64,000 bases of DNA from Roseovarius litoreus (GCF_900142765.1 NZ_FRCB01000003.1:310001-374000), one strand, 5' to 3'. Numbered from the stretch's first letter, positions 25,329 through 33,345 are shown. A program made the numbers and translations. The notes: generated by a model not told the origin, from the sequence alone.

Positions 25329-26003
25329 TCAGCCGCGCAGATCGAGGATATCTTCCAGCCCCGCGCGCTCGGTGCGAAAGCCGTTGGCGGGATGATCCGC
25401 ATCGCCATACCCGAACGAGATCGCACACAGGATCAGCCGCGTCTCGGGCAGGCCGAAATGCGCCCGGATCATCGGCGCATGCGCCGCGACCGAAGCCTGC
25501 GCGATCGTGTCCACCCCAAGCGCCCGCGCCGCCAGCATGAAGGCCGTGACGAACCCCCCGGTATCCATCGCGCCGTAAGCCCCAAGGGCGGCCTCCGAAT
25601 GCACGATCGCCACATGCGGCGCATCGAACAGCGCGAAATTGCGCATCGATTGCGCGGTACGGGCGTCGCGGTCGTCGCGGGCGATCCCCACCGCCTCGTA
25701 GAGCTGATAGCCACAGGTCCGCCGCCGCTCGCCATGGGCGCCGGGATAGCTCTCGGGCCAGGGCAGGTCCGGGGCAGGGGCCTGTGACGCAGCCACCTCC
25801 AACAGGGCCTGCCGGAATGCGTCGGTCTGCGCGCCTTGCGTCACCGTGACCTGCCATGGCTGCGCATTGCACCACGACGGCGCCCGCCCCGCCGCCTGCA
25901 CGATCCGGGCGATCACTTCGCCAGGCACCGGATCGGGCCGAAAGGCGCGGCACGAATAGCGCGCGCTCAGAAGCCCTTGGAAGGTGTCGAACGCATCATC
26001 CAT
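25329..26003 (-). CDS. Nitroreductase-family FMN oxidoreductase
   Basis: A 224-residue flavoprotein. The N-terminal SARYSCRAFRPDPVP holds the FMN-phosphate Arg cluster, APSWCNAQPWQV is the second FMN contact, and the C-terminal LCAISFGYGD matches the family's closing motif. Members reduce nitro groups, quinones or enones with NAD(P)H; the substrate is not inferable. Its ATG overlaps the stop of the zinc-ribbon gene by one base, making it the last cistron of the XpaC-TelA operon. Confidence 0.88.
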   Translation of the reverse strand: MDDAFDTFQGLLSARYSCRAFRPDPVPGEVIARIVQAAGRAPSWCNAQPWQVTVTQGAQTDAFRQALLEVAASQAPAPDLPWPESYPGAHGERRRTCGYQLYEAVGIARDDRDARTAQSMRNFALFDAPHVAIVHSEAALGAYGAMDTGGFVTAFMLAARALGVDTIAQASVAAHAPMIRAHFGLPETRLILCAISFGYGDADHPANGFRTERAGLEDILDLRG

Positions 26004-27121
26004 CAGAAAGCCCCCGTATCCAGAATTTCAAAGTATTCCAGCGCCCCCGCCACCAGCAGCATCGCCGCCAGCAGGAGCGCGATCTTCCATGCCGACCAGG
26101 GCCGTTCCCCCTGCACCCGGCCCGTGCGCCCGTTGACGACAAAGCGATAGGTCTCGCCCCGATACTTGTAGGCCGCAAGCCAGACCGGCAGCAGCACATG
26201 CTTGAAGGTCACATCCGACACATGCGTGCGGATCTCGTGGATGCGCTGCCGGTCTCCGCCGATATCGAACCGCACATCGCGCGCGATCGCGGCATCCATC
26301 TTGGCGCGCGCCTTGGCATAGCCCTCCTCCAGATCCACCGCATAGCCTTCGGCCCGGAACCCGGCCAGGTACTCGGGGTTATACGGCTCCAGCGCCGCAA
26401 GGTCCCATGGCTCCAGATCATCGGTGAACTTCTTGGGCAGGCTGCGCGAGGCCAGCACCAGCACATCGTCGAACAACCGCGCCACCCGCCCCGAGGCCGG
26501 TCTCCAGCGTACCTTGGCCACCTGCACCGACTGGTTCTTGCCGTTGCGCACGACCATGTTTGTCTCGTAATAGACCGTGCCGCGCTCGCCGGTATAGGTG
26601 GATTTGGTATCGGCGTCGAAGGTCCAGTAGGGCACGTAGATGCCCTGCATTTTTCGCCCCTTGCGCGCATAGGCCTGCAGGCCGTTCGGCGCGAACCACA
26701 AGCTGCCCAGCCAATCGGTCATCGCCTTGTGCGCCGCCGCCTCGTCCAGTGCGAAGGGCAACAGCGCCTTGGGCTTGATATGGCGATGGGTGCCGGTATC
26801 GGTGACCACGGGCGTTGCGCAGAACGGGCATTCGGCGGCGTGCAGCCTTTCGTCGAACTCGACCTGTGCTGCGCAATTGGGGCAGCTGACGACGCGGGTT
26901 ACCTCGATCTCCTGTTCGGGCAGATCGGCCCTCAGCGCGCGGTCGAAATCCAGCTCCTCGATGGGGCTGGCCCATGGGCCGGGCTGCGCGATGTCGTCGG
27001 CATGGCCGCAATGATCGCAGATCAGCCGCCCGGCGCCGGGATCGAACCGGTAATCGGCCCCGCATTGCTCGCAGGGAAAGCGGTGTTCCTGCAGGGGGGC
27101 GGTCTGGTCTTGCACGGTCAT
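26003..27121 (-). CDS. Double zinc-ribbon membrane protein, YdjG-like
   Basis: A 372-residue protein with two TFIIB/primosomal-type zinc ribbons: Cys 17, 20, 35, 38 (CEQCG ... CDHCG) and Cys 80, 83, 98, 101 (CPNC ... CPFC). A central domain (GIYVPYWTFDADTKSTYTGERG) and a conserved LLPVWLAAYKYRGETYRFVVNGRTG lead to one membrane helix (about 343-360). Such proteins are often misnamed 'primosomal protein N'. B. subtilis YdjG, encoded beside an SPFH protein and a PspA homologue, has a comparable architecture. The ATG at 27121 is chosen; a longer reading overlaps the upstream gene. Confidence 0.82.
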   Translation of the reverse strand: MTVQDQTAPLQEHRFPCEQCGADYRFDPGAGRLICDHCGHADDIAQPGPWASPIEELDFDRALRADLPEQEIEVTRVVSCPNCAAQVEFDERLHAAECPFCATPVVTDTGTHRHIKPKALLPFALDEAAAHKAMTDWLGSLWFAPNGLQAYARKGRKMQGIYVPYWTFDADTKSTYTGERGTVYYETNMVVRNGKNQSVQVAKVRWRPASGRVARLFDDVLVLASRSLPKKFTDDLEPWDLAALEPYNPEYLAGFRAEGYAVDLEEGYAKARAKMDAAIARDVRFDIGGDRQRIHEIRTHVSDVTFKHVLLPVWLAAYKYRGETYRFVVNGRTGRVQGERPWSAWKIALLLAAMLLVAGALEYFEILDTGAF

Positions 27122-27132
27122 TCCCTGCGGCC

Positions 27133-27558
27133 TCAGAGGATCTTGTGAAACAGCGATGGGCTGATCCGCCGCAGCGCGCCATCGCCAAGCGCCGTGTGAC
27201 GCCAAAGGTTGAAGACGGCATGGATCATCGCCGCCGCCAGCAGCACCAGCAACACCTCCCGCGCTTCGGGACCGGGCAGGGGGCGCCCCAACCGCAGTGC
27301 AGCAAGGCTCACCGCCGACCACGCCAGCAACAGGTAAAGCCCCCGGCTCATCCACGGATGGGCCGCGCGAAACGCGCCTTCAAGCTTCGGCCCCGGCCCG
27401 TTCATCACGCCAAAGACAGCCGCCAGCCCCGCCATCGCCGCCGCCGACAGGGCATACCCCCAGTCCAGCAGCGCCACCTCACCCGGACCGGCGGCCAGCA
27501 CGAACAAGAGCAGCGCGGCGGTGCTCCAATGCAGCACGATGGTCGCGCGGCGTCTCAT
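27133..27558 (-). CDS. Four-helix membrane protein, possibly cytochrome b561-like
   Basis: A 141-residue protein with about four hydrophobic segments. Histidines lie at 10 (IVLHWSTAALLL), 67 (RAAHPWMSRG), 113 (AAMIHAVFNLW) and 121, a distribution like b561-type cytochromes that bind haem between helices, although it is shorter than usual. If haem is bound it may pass electrons to or from the neighbouring nitroreductase; this is inference. Spacing to its neighbours is 21 and 11 bases, so it belongs to the operon. Confidence 0.65.
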   Translation of the reverse strand: MRRRATIVLHWSTAALLLFVLAAGPGEVALLDWGYALSAAAMAGLAAVFGVMNGPGPKLEGAFRAAHPWMSRGLYLLLAWSAVSLAALRLGRPLPGPEAREVLLVLLAAAMIHAVFNLWRHTALGDGALRRISPSLFHKIL

Positions 27559-27579
27559 GGCTGGGTCTCCTTTCGCGCG

Positions 27580-28707
27580 TCAGGCCTCCGGCGGGGGCGG
27601 CGGCAGGATGGTGAAGAGCTGCGCCAGTTCCGGCACATCCTCGGCACGTTTCCAGCCGTCCTGCCCTGCGGTCCAGACATGGGTTTCGCGGGTCAGTTTC
27701 TGCTCGCCCGCCATGCGCCCCATATCGGCCTTGGAATAGGGACCATGCGTCTGACCCTGCTCGGCGATATGCCAGATATGCTCGACCGGCGGAGGCGGAG
27801 GCGGGGGCGGCGCTGCGGCGTGCTGCGCTGAAGCCGGTGCCGCGCCCCACGGGCCCTGGCTGGCAAGGTTCTGCGCCATGGCCATGCCCATGCCCATGCC
27901 AAGACCTGCGCCGATCCCGCCGCCGCCCGACGGGTTCTTGGCCGCCGCTGTCATCGCTTCGGCGGCCGAATACTGCGTGAACCGGCCCAGATCCCCGGCC
28001 AAACCCGCCGAGGTGCGCTTGTCCAGCGCCTCCTCTACGGCGGGTGGCAACGAGATGTTCTCGATATAGAATTCCGGAATGCTCAGCCCGTATTCGGCGA
28101 CGATCTTCGAGATTTCGGTCGCCACCAGCTTGCCCAGATCGCGGGTATTGGCGGCCATGTCGAGAACCGGTATGCCCGATCCGGCGATGATCCGCGAAAA
28201 CGACTGCACGATGATATTGCGGATCTGGAAGCTGATCTCGTCCATGGTGAATTCGCCGTCGGTGCCGACGATCTCGGACAAAAACCGCGCCGGATCGCTG
28301 ACCTTCACCGCATAGGTGCCGAAGGCCCGCAGACGGGTGGGGCCGAACTCGGGATCGCGCATCATGATCGGGTTCTTGGTGCCCCATTTCAGATCACCGA
28401 ACCGGGTGGTATTGACGAAATAGATCTCGGACTTGAACGGCGAGCGGAACCCGTGATCCCAGTGATTGAGCGAGGTCAGGATCGGCATGTTGTTGGTTTC
28501 GAGCATATACAGCCCCGGTGTGAACACATCCGCCAGCTGGCCCTCATGGACGAACACCGCCGCCTGACCCTCGCGCACCGTCAGCTTGGCGCCGTATTTG
28601 ATCTCGTGGCCCTCGCGCTCGAACCGCCAGACCATCGTATCGCGGGTGTTGTCGGTCCAGTGGATCACGTCGATGAACTGGCCGGACAGGAAATCCAGAA
28701 TACCCAT
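27580..28707 (-). CDS. SPFH-domain protein (YdjI/virion-core type) with C-terminal GYF_2 domain
   Basis: A 375-residue protein opening MGILDFLSGQFIDVIHWTDN, the hallmark of YdjI-type SPFH proteins. The SPFH domain (about 20-250) includes VREGQAAVFVHEGQLADVF and the oligomerisation helix IVAEYGLSIPEFYIENISLP. A Gly/Met-rich stretch, a run of eight prolines (about 300) and a GYF_2-like domain (309-365, HGPYSKADMGRM ... VWTAGQDGW) follow. SPFH proteins organise membrane microdomains; GYF domains bind proline-rich ligands. ATG 28707 is chosen for its 9-base distance to GGAG; 28713 is an alternative. Confidence 0.88.
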   Translation of the reverse strand: MGILDFLSGQFIDVIHWTDNTRDTMVWRFEREGHEIKYGAKLTVREGQAAVFVHEGQLADVFTPGLYMLETNNMPILTSLNHWDHGFRSPFKSEIYFVNTTRFGDLKWGTKNPIMMRDPEFGPTRLRAFGTYAVKVSDPARFLSEIVGTDGEFTMDEISFQIRNIIVQSFSRIIAGSGIPVLDMAANTRDLGKLVATEISKIVAEYGLSIPEFYIENISLPPAVEEALDKRTSAGLAGDLGRFTQYSAAEAMTAAAKNPSGGGGIGAGLGMGMGMAMAQNLASQGPWGAAPASAQHAAAPPPPPPPPVEHIWHIAEQGQTHGPYSKADMGRMAGEQKLTRETHVWTAGQDGWKRAEDVPELAQLFTILPPPPPEA

Positions 28708-28727
28708 CTTCATACTCTCCTTTTGGC

Positions 28728-29687
28728 TCACATCGGCCCGGCTTGCTGGCCCAGAAGGCGGGCGACGATCGGGCGGGCCTGATCCGGGGTCATTCCCGGC
28801 GTCAGGGCAGGGTGGTAGAGCAGCTTCAGCAATTCTTCGTCATGGCGGGTCAGCAGCGCGAATTCGTCATCGTCATTGAAGATCGAGGGCCGCGCCCGCG
28901 GGCTGTCATTGGCCAGCCCCAGCCCCTGCGCCAGCTCTTCATGCACGCAGGACCGGCGCATCAGGTCGGGATGCTCGGAGCGGATGAAGGCGATTGCCCG
29001 CCGGTAGGTGTGATCGCTCTCGCTGCCCGAAAACGCGATCACCAGACAATGGATCGAGCGTGGCAGCGTCCGGAACAGCGTCAGCGTGGCGGCATTGATA
29101 TCCGGCACGATCTGCCGGATGCGCGCGATGGCCTCATCGCGGTCGCCCTCGGACATGAACAGAACGTGGAAATTGGGGTTGCGCGGCGCCATTGAAATCG
29201 GATGCCCGGTGATATCCGCCAGCCGGTCGGCATAGTCGCGCACCATGCGTTCGTCGAAGCTGCGCTGCGCCTGGGGAACACCTGCGCCGAACTCGACGGA
29301 CATGCGCACGGGTCGGTCCCATTTGCGCAGCCCCACGGCGGTATCGCTCGCGCGGCGGAACCCGGCGTTGCGCTCGTATTCGTCGTAAAACGCGATGCGC
29401 TCGAAATTACGCATCACGTCGGTGTCGGTATAGGGCGTGTCGATGCCCCCACCATCCGTGCGCAAAAGCCCCTGCGCCAACAGATCGGCCTGCACCGCCG
29501 CGTAATAGCGGCTGAGGTTGCGGCTTGCCTCGCTCGGGCCTTGTGGTGGCTCGGGGGCGGCCGGCACCAGCTCCGCAGGGCGTGCCTGCGGTGGCGTGTC
29601 CGGCGCCTTGGGTTGCGTTACGCAGCCCGACAGGGCCAGCACCGCCAGCCCCGCCGTCATCGCCCGCCTGAAGCCCTTGCCGCCCAC
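28728..29687 (-). CDS. DUF2927 lipoprotein
   Basis: A 319-residue protein with a lipobox (LALSGC at residue 22), a Pro-rich spacer, then a DUF2927 domain whose hallmark RRSCVHEELAQGLGLAND is plain near residue 245. HEE-AQ recalls a metallopeptidase helix without the second His, so a degenerate protease-like fold is possible. The GTG start at 29687 has GAGGG 5 bases upstream; ATG 29660 would leave a shorter signal. It lies 8 bases after telA and 20 before the SPFH gene and gives the operon a periplasmic or outer-membrane arm. Confidence 0.85.
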   Translation of the reverse strand: MGGKGFRRAMTAGLAVLALSGCVTQPKAPDTPPQARPAELVPAAPEPPQGPSEASRNLSRYYAAVQADLLAQGLLRTDGGGIDTPYTDTDVMRNFERIAFYDEYERNAGFRRASDTAVGLRKWDRPVRMSVEFGAGVPQAQRSFDERMVRDYADRLADITGHPISMAPRNPNFHVLFMSEGDRDEAIARIRQIVPDINAATLTLFRTLPRSIHCLVIAFSGSESDHTYRRAIAFIRSEHPDLMRRSCVHEELAQGLGLANDSPRARPSIFNDDDEFALLTRHDEELLKLLYHPALTPGMTPDQARPIVARLLGQQAGPM

Positions 29688-29695
29688 CTGTGCCC

Positions 29696-30895
29696 TCAGC
29701 CTTTGGGAACCGCGGTGCCGGACGTATCGCCCACCCCGTCGCGCCGCGACCGGGCGGCGGCCAGCGTGTCGCGCAGCTCGGCCTCCATCTTCTTGAGCTC
29801 CTCTTCCGCCGCCGCCCGCTTGGCCTTGCCTTCGTCGGCGATCTGCAGGCTTTCCTCGATCGTGCCGATCAGATCGGCATTCGCCTTCTTCACCGCCTCG
29901 ATATCGAACACGCCGCGCTCCATTTCCTGCCGGATCATCCGGTTGCTCTCGCGCAGGTTGGCGGCATTCGCGGTCAACAGCTCGTTCGTCAGGTCATTGG
30001 CATCGCGCACCGCCGCCGCCGCCTCGGCCGACCGCTGGATCGTCACCGCCTGCGCCAGCTGCGTCTCCCACAGCGGCACGGTGTTCACCAGGGTCGAGTT
30101 GATCTTGGTCACCAGGCTCTTGTCGTTCTCCTGCACCAGCCGGATCGAGGGCAGCGACTGCATCGTCACCTGCCGCGTCAGCTTGAGATCATGCACCCGC
30201 CGTTCCAGATCGTCCCTGGCGGCGCGCAGATCGCGCAGCTCCTGGGCGCGGATCACCTGATCGTTCTCGGGCGCAGCCGCAACCTCGGCCTCCTTGGCCG
30301 GGATCACTTGATCGTCCAGCTCCTTGAGCTTCTCCTCGCCCGCCGCGATATACAGCGCCAGCTCGTCATAGAATTGCAGCGTCTTTTCATAAAGCAGATC
30401 GAGCGACTTGATGTCCTTCAAAAGCGTATGCTCATGACGCAGCAGATCGTCGGTGATCTTGTCGATCTGCGACTGGACCATCTCGAACTTGGCGGTGAAC
30501 TTGGCAAAGGGCGCGGCCCGGCCCAGCAGTTTCTCCCACCAGCTGCGCTCGCGGCGCACATCCAGCTCACTGACCGAAAAGCCCCGGATCGTGGTGACGA
30601 TCCCGCGCAGACTGTCGCCTGCCGGGCCGACATCCTTGTTGCGCACACCGGTCAGCATGGATTGACTGATTTCCTGCAACTCCGCCTGCGCGGCCGACCC
30701 GAACGACACGATCGAATTGGTGTCGCCCATGTCGATCTCGCCCATGCGCTTGCGAATCTCGCCCGCAATGGCGGGTTCTGCGGTCTCCAGCGGGACGATC
30801 GCGTTGGCATCCGACGGTTCCGGCAAAATGGTGCGGCTCACTTCCTCGACCTCGGCCAATGCGGCCTCGGCTTTCTGACGGGTGGTATCTGACAT
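29696..30895 (-). CDS. telA: TelA-family protein (toxic anion resistance, PF05816)
   Basis: A 399-residue soluble, strongly helical protein. Landmarks are DTNSIVSFGSAAQAELQEIS near the start, RSWWEKLLGR, and a long coiled-coil half (INSTLVNTVPLWETQLAQAV ... LLTANAANLRESNRMIRQEM) typical of TelA/KlaA. TelA proteins are linked to tellurite, colicin and phage-type stress, and to Ter-like systems. It follows XpaC by 10 bases. TelA-XpaC pairs are widespread and their biochemical role is unknown. Confidence 0.93.
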   Translation of the reverse strand: MSDTTRQKAEAALAEVEEVSRTILPEPSDANAIVPLETAEPAIAGEIRKRMGEIDMGDTNSIVSFGSAAQAELQEISQSMLTGVRNKDVGPAGDSLRGIVTTIRGFSVSELDVRRERSWWEKLLGRAAPFAKFTAKFEMVQSQIDKITDDLLRHEHTLLKDIKSLDLLYEKTLQFYDELALYIAAGEEKLKELDDQVIPAKEAEVAAAPENDQVIRAQELRDLRAARDDLERRVHDLKLTRQVTMQSLPSIRLVQENDKSLVTKINSTLVNTVPLWETQLAQAVTIQRSAEAAAAVRDANDLTNELLTANAANLRESNRMIRQEMERGVFDIEAVKKANADLIGTIEESLQIADEGKAKRAAAEEELKKMEAELRDTLAAARSRRDGVGDTSGTAVPKG

Positions 30896-30905
30896 GGCGT
30901 TCCCC

Positions 30906-31814
30906 TTACTCGGTGTCAGGTTGCGGGCGGATGCCCTCACGGTTCAAACGGTCGCGCAGCACTTCGATCTCGATATCCAGATCGCTCCGGTCATCCAGCA
31001 GCAGCTTTTCGGTGCGCGCGGCGAAATTTCCCTCAAGATCATCCAGCAGCGCGGTGAAATCCGCCTTGGCCCCCTGATCGCGGTTGCGGGCGTAAAGATC
31101 GGCGAACTTGGCCGTCGCATCGCGTGCGCCCAGCAAATAGACCGACAGGAACCGCCGCGCCGCCGTCAGGTCCCTTGGGTCTTCCTCGACCGTGCGAAAC
31201 AGGCGCCGCGCGGTGGCCTGAAACCGCTCGACGCGCGCCTCCAGCGCCCGGTCTCCGGCGCGCTTGATCGCATCGGACATGGCGGCCAGATGCTTTTCCG
31301 CCTCGTCCACGGCGCGCGCCACACGGTCGGTCTGGAACAGGTCCACCCCGTCCATGCCCTTGTCCTTCAGCGGGTCCAGCCCGAAGGAAAACGCATGCAG
31401 CACCACGCCAAGCCCGCCCAGAATGATCGCCTCGACAAAGCCGTGCCCGGCGATCCCTGCCATCACCAGACCTGCGCCCGTGATCGCGGAGGCCAGCATC
31501 TTGCGCGGCACCGCAGGGCGGCGCGCGACCTTGCGCGCCTCATAGGCTTCCTGCGCCAGAATGCCCTCGCGGGTGAGCCACGCCGCCAACAGCAAAAGCC
31601 CCAGCGACGCCAGATACTGCGCCATGACCACCGGTGATGCGGTAAAGGCCTGCCAGATCAGCGGCAAGGGCGCCAGAAACAGCAGGTTGACGCGCCCGCC
31701 CGCCTTGGTGCGTTTCGCGCCCTGATAGCTGCCGCGATCCGTGGCCCCAGCTCGATCCTGTGCCGTGCCTGTCGGCCCGTCGGGGCTGAATTTTCCGCCA
31801 TAGCGACGTGACAT
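30906..31814 (-). CDS. xpaC: XpaC-family membrane protein (5-bromo-4-chloroindolyl phosphate hydrolysis family)
   Basis: A 302-residue protein with a charged Gly/Arg-rich N-terminus, membrane segments at about 42-60, 66-84 and 108-145, and a helical cytoplasmic tail (DRVARAVDEAEKHLAAMSDAI ... YLLGARDATAKFADLYARN) as in XpaC proteins. The family name comes from a B. subtilis phenotype and says little about activity. XpaC is nearly always next to telA, as here. Its ATG overlaps the stop of the 27-residue upstream peptide gene. Confidence 0.88.
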   Translation of the reverse strand: MSRRYGGKFSPDGPTGTAQDRAGATDRGSYQGAKRTKAGGRVNLLFLAPLPLIWQAFTASPVVMAQYLASLGLLLLAAWLTREGILAQEAYEARKVARRPAVPRKMLASAITGAGLVMAGIAGHGFVEAIILGGLGVVLHAFSFGLDPLKDKGMDGVDLFQTDRVARAVDEAEKHLAAMSDAIKRAGDRALEARVERFQATARRLFRTVEEDPRDLTAARRFLSVYLLGARDATAKFADLYARNRDQGAKADFTALLDDLEGNFAARTEKLLLDDRSDLDIEIEVLRDRLNREGIRPQPDTE

Positions 31815-31897
31815 CAGCCGCCCCCTGCCACAGCCGCGTAGAGGATCAGCAGCACAAGCACGAAAAAAGCCAGTTTCTGCAAACCGGTATCGGACAT
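31814..31897 (-). CDS. 27-residue single-helix membrane peptide heading the XpaC-TelA operon
   Basis: The short frame reads MSDTGLQKLAFFVLVLLILY and ends AAVAGGG. It has an AGGGGG site 11 bases before the ATG, and its TGA overlaps the xpaC ATG (sequence TGATG), which implies coupling. Residues 9-24 form one hydrophobic helix. A GTG 12 bases upstream could extend it by four residues. Length and overlap argue for a real microprotein or leader peptide, but nothing shows its function. Confidence 0.6.
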   Translation of the reverse strand: MSDTGLQKLAFFVLVLLILYAAVAGGG

Positions 31898-32059
31898 CAG
31901 CACGCTCACCCCCTAAAGACAGAAAGAACTTAGGCGATGCATTCGCAGCTTGCTAGGGGTAAGATTGCAGTATCTGACACCTGTGCCGGTCCTTGCCACC
32001 CTGTCGCAAAACCGATCCGGCCCGTTCTGCTTGCATCTTACAGCCGCTCACCTGCGATG

Positions 32060-32177
32060 TTAAAGCGTTCCGCCTTTGACCTGAGGCTTCAGCTGAAGGC
32101 GGAACGCGTACAACGATGGAACGGAGCACCGCATTTCGCGAAAATATGGGATTCATGTTTTTCGCGAAACGCTTTAA
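32060..32177. promoter_or_regulatory. Inverted-repeat cluster in the xpaC / AraC-regulator divergent spacer
   Basis: Two layers of symmetry are present. GCGTTCCGCCTT (32065-32076) and AAGGCGGAACGC (32096-32107) are perfect 12-bp inverted arms with a 19-base loop. TTTCGCGAAA occurs twice (32134-32143 and 32160-32169, 26 bases apart). The outer TTAAAGCGTTCCGC (32060-32073) mirrors GCGAAACGCTTTAA (32164-32177) at 13 of 14 positions. The cluster ends 8 bases before the AraC-regulator start. It may be an operator array or a dispersed mobile-type repeat. The rest of the spacer (31898-32059) shows no clear motif. Confidence 0.6.
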
Positions 32178-32185
32178 AAGACACC

Positions 32186-33205
32186 ATGACGTCACGTTCC
32201 TTTGTTCCCAAGGGCGCCGCCAGTTTTCGCGTGGCCTATGACGGACCGCCTCGGGACGTGTATTTCCTGTTGCTACCGAAACTGACGCTGCTCGCCTTCA
32301 CCTCGGCGCTCGAACCGCTGCGCGTGGCCAATCAGGTGGCGGGGCGCGAACTTTACCGCTGGTATGTCATGACCGGCGATGGCGGACCGGTCACCTGTTC
32401 CTGTGGGGTCAACATCACCCCCGATAGCGGCCTGACAGATGTGCCGCGCGATGCGATGGCCTTCGTCTGCGCGGGCATCGAGCCGACCGAAACCACAAGC
32501 CCGCGCATCATCCGCTGGATTCGCCGTCAGCACACCTTCGGCGCAAGGCTGGGCGGCATCTGTACAGGCGCCTTCGCTCTGGCCGAGGCAGGGCTTCTCG
32601 ACAATCGCCGCTTCACCCTGCATTGGGAAAATCAGCCCGCCTTTGTCGAACGGTTTTTCGGGCTCGAGCCCACCGGCGCGCTTTATGAAAACGACCGTGG
32701 CCTGATCACCTGCGGCGGCGGGAGTGCGGCGACCGACCTGATGCTCGATCTGATCGAAACCCATCACGGCCCCGATCTGGCGACGATCGTGGCCGACATG
32801 TGCCTGCATTTCCGCTCGAACCTGCAGCAGACCAAGCAGAAATCCGCGTATTCCTTCGCCTTGGGAAGCCGCAATCCGCATCTCATCGCAGCCATGCGCC
32901 TGATGAACGAAACTCTCGAGACGCCGCTGGAAATGACGGTGCTCGCCGGGCAACTCGGCATTTCGCGGCGACAGCTTGAACGGCTCTTTGCGGCGCATGT
33001 CGGCACGACGCCTGCGCAGTTCTATATCGACCTGCGGATTTCGCGCGCCCATGCGCTTCTGAATGAAACCGACCTCAGCGTCGCCGAGATCGCCGCCGCC
33101 ACCGGTTTCAACAGCGCCTCGCAAATGGCCACGCGGTTCCGCAAACGGTTCGGCATGTCGCCCCGCGCCTACCGCAAAAGCTGGAGCGCGCCGACGGCTG
33201 TCTGA
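32186..33205 (+). CDS. GlxA-type transcriptional regulator (DJ-1/PfpI + AraC HTH)
   Basis: A 339-residue regulator. Residues 15-190 are a DJ-1/PfpI-like amidotransferase fold (VYFLLLPKLTLLAFTSALEPLRVAN, GGICTGAFALAEAGLLD with the nucleophile-elbow Cys in ICTGA, and TLHWEN). Residues 220-330 are an AraC domain with two helix-turn-helix units (MTVLAGQLGISRRQLERLF and DLSVAEIAAATGFNSASQMATRFRKRFG). Relatives include GbdR and CdhR, which control betaine and carnitine use, but the ligand here is unknown. The start MTSRSFVPKG is chosen because the longer frame runs through the repeat cluster. Confidence 0.88.
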   Translation: MTSRSFVPKGAASFRVAYDGPPRDVYFLLLPKLTLLAFTSALEPLRVANQVAGRELYRWYVMTGDGGPVTCSCGVNITPDSGLTDVPRDAMAFVCAGIEPTETTSPRIIRWIRRQHTFGARLGGICTGAFALAEAGLLDNRRFTLHWENQPAFVERFFGLEPTGALYENDRGLITCGGGSAATDLMLDLIETHHGPDLATIVADMCLHFRSNLQQTKQKSAYSFALGSRNPHLIAAMRLMNETLETPLEMTVLAGQLGISRRQLERLFAAHVGTTPAQFYIDLRISRAHALLNETDLSVAEIAAATGFNSASQMATRFRKRFGMSPRAYRKSWSAPTAV

Positions 33206-33229
33206 CGCCGCGGATTTCCGGTCAGGTTT

Positions 33230-33256
33230 GGTACGAAACGCGTCTTCTTTTGTACC
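33230..33256. repeat. GGTAC...GTACC inverted repeat after the AraC regulator
   Basis: GGTACGAAA and TTTTGTACC are near-perfect inverted arms separated by ACGCGTCTTC, 25 bases past the regulator's stop. The core TTTGGTACGAAAC resembles the centres of the 26-bp palindromes at 13883 and 52274. It could be a weak terminator or a binding site. Confidence 0.4.
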
Positions 33257-33301
33257 GACTGCACCGCGCGCCGTGTTAATCCGGCCGATTTACCGAGGCC
33301 G

Positions 33302-33345
33302 CACCGACGCGATACCGACGTTATACCGACGTTATGCCGATTGCG
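33302..33345. repeat. 11-bp tandem repeat, about 3-4 units
   Basis: Successive 11-base units read CACCGACGCGA, TACCGACGTTA, TACCGACGTTA and TGCCGATTGCG, the second and third being identical. The period is one helical turn. They lie between two convergent genes, so a promoter role is unlikely. Confidence 0.7.
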
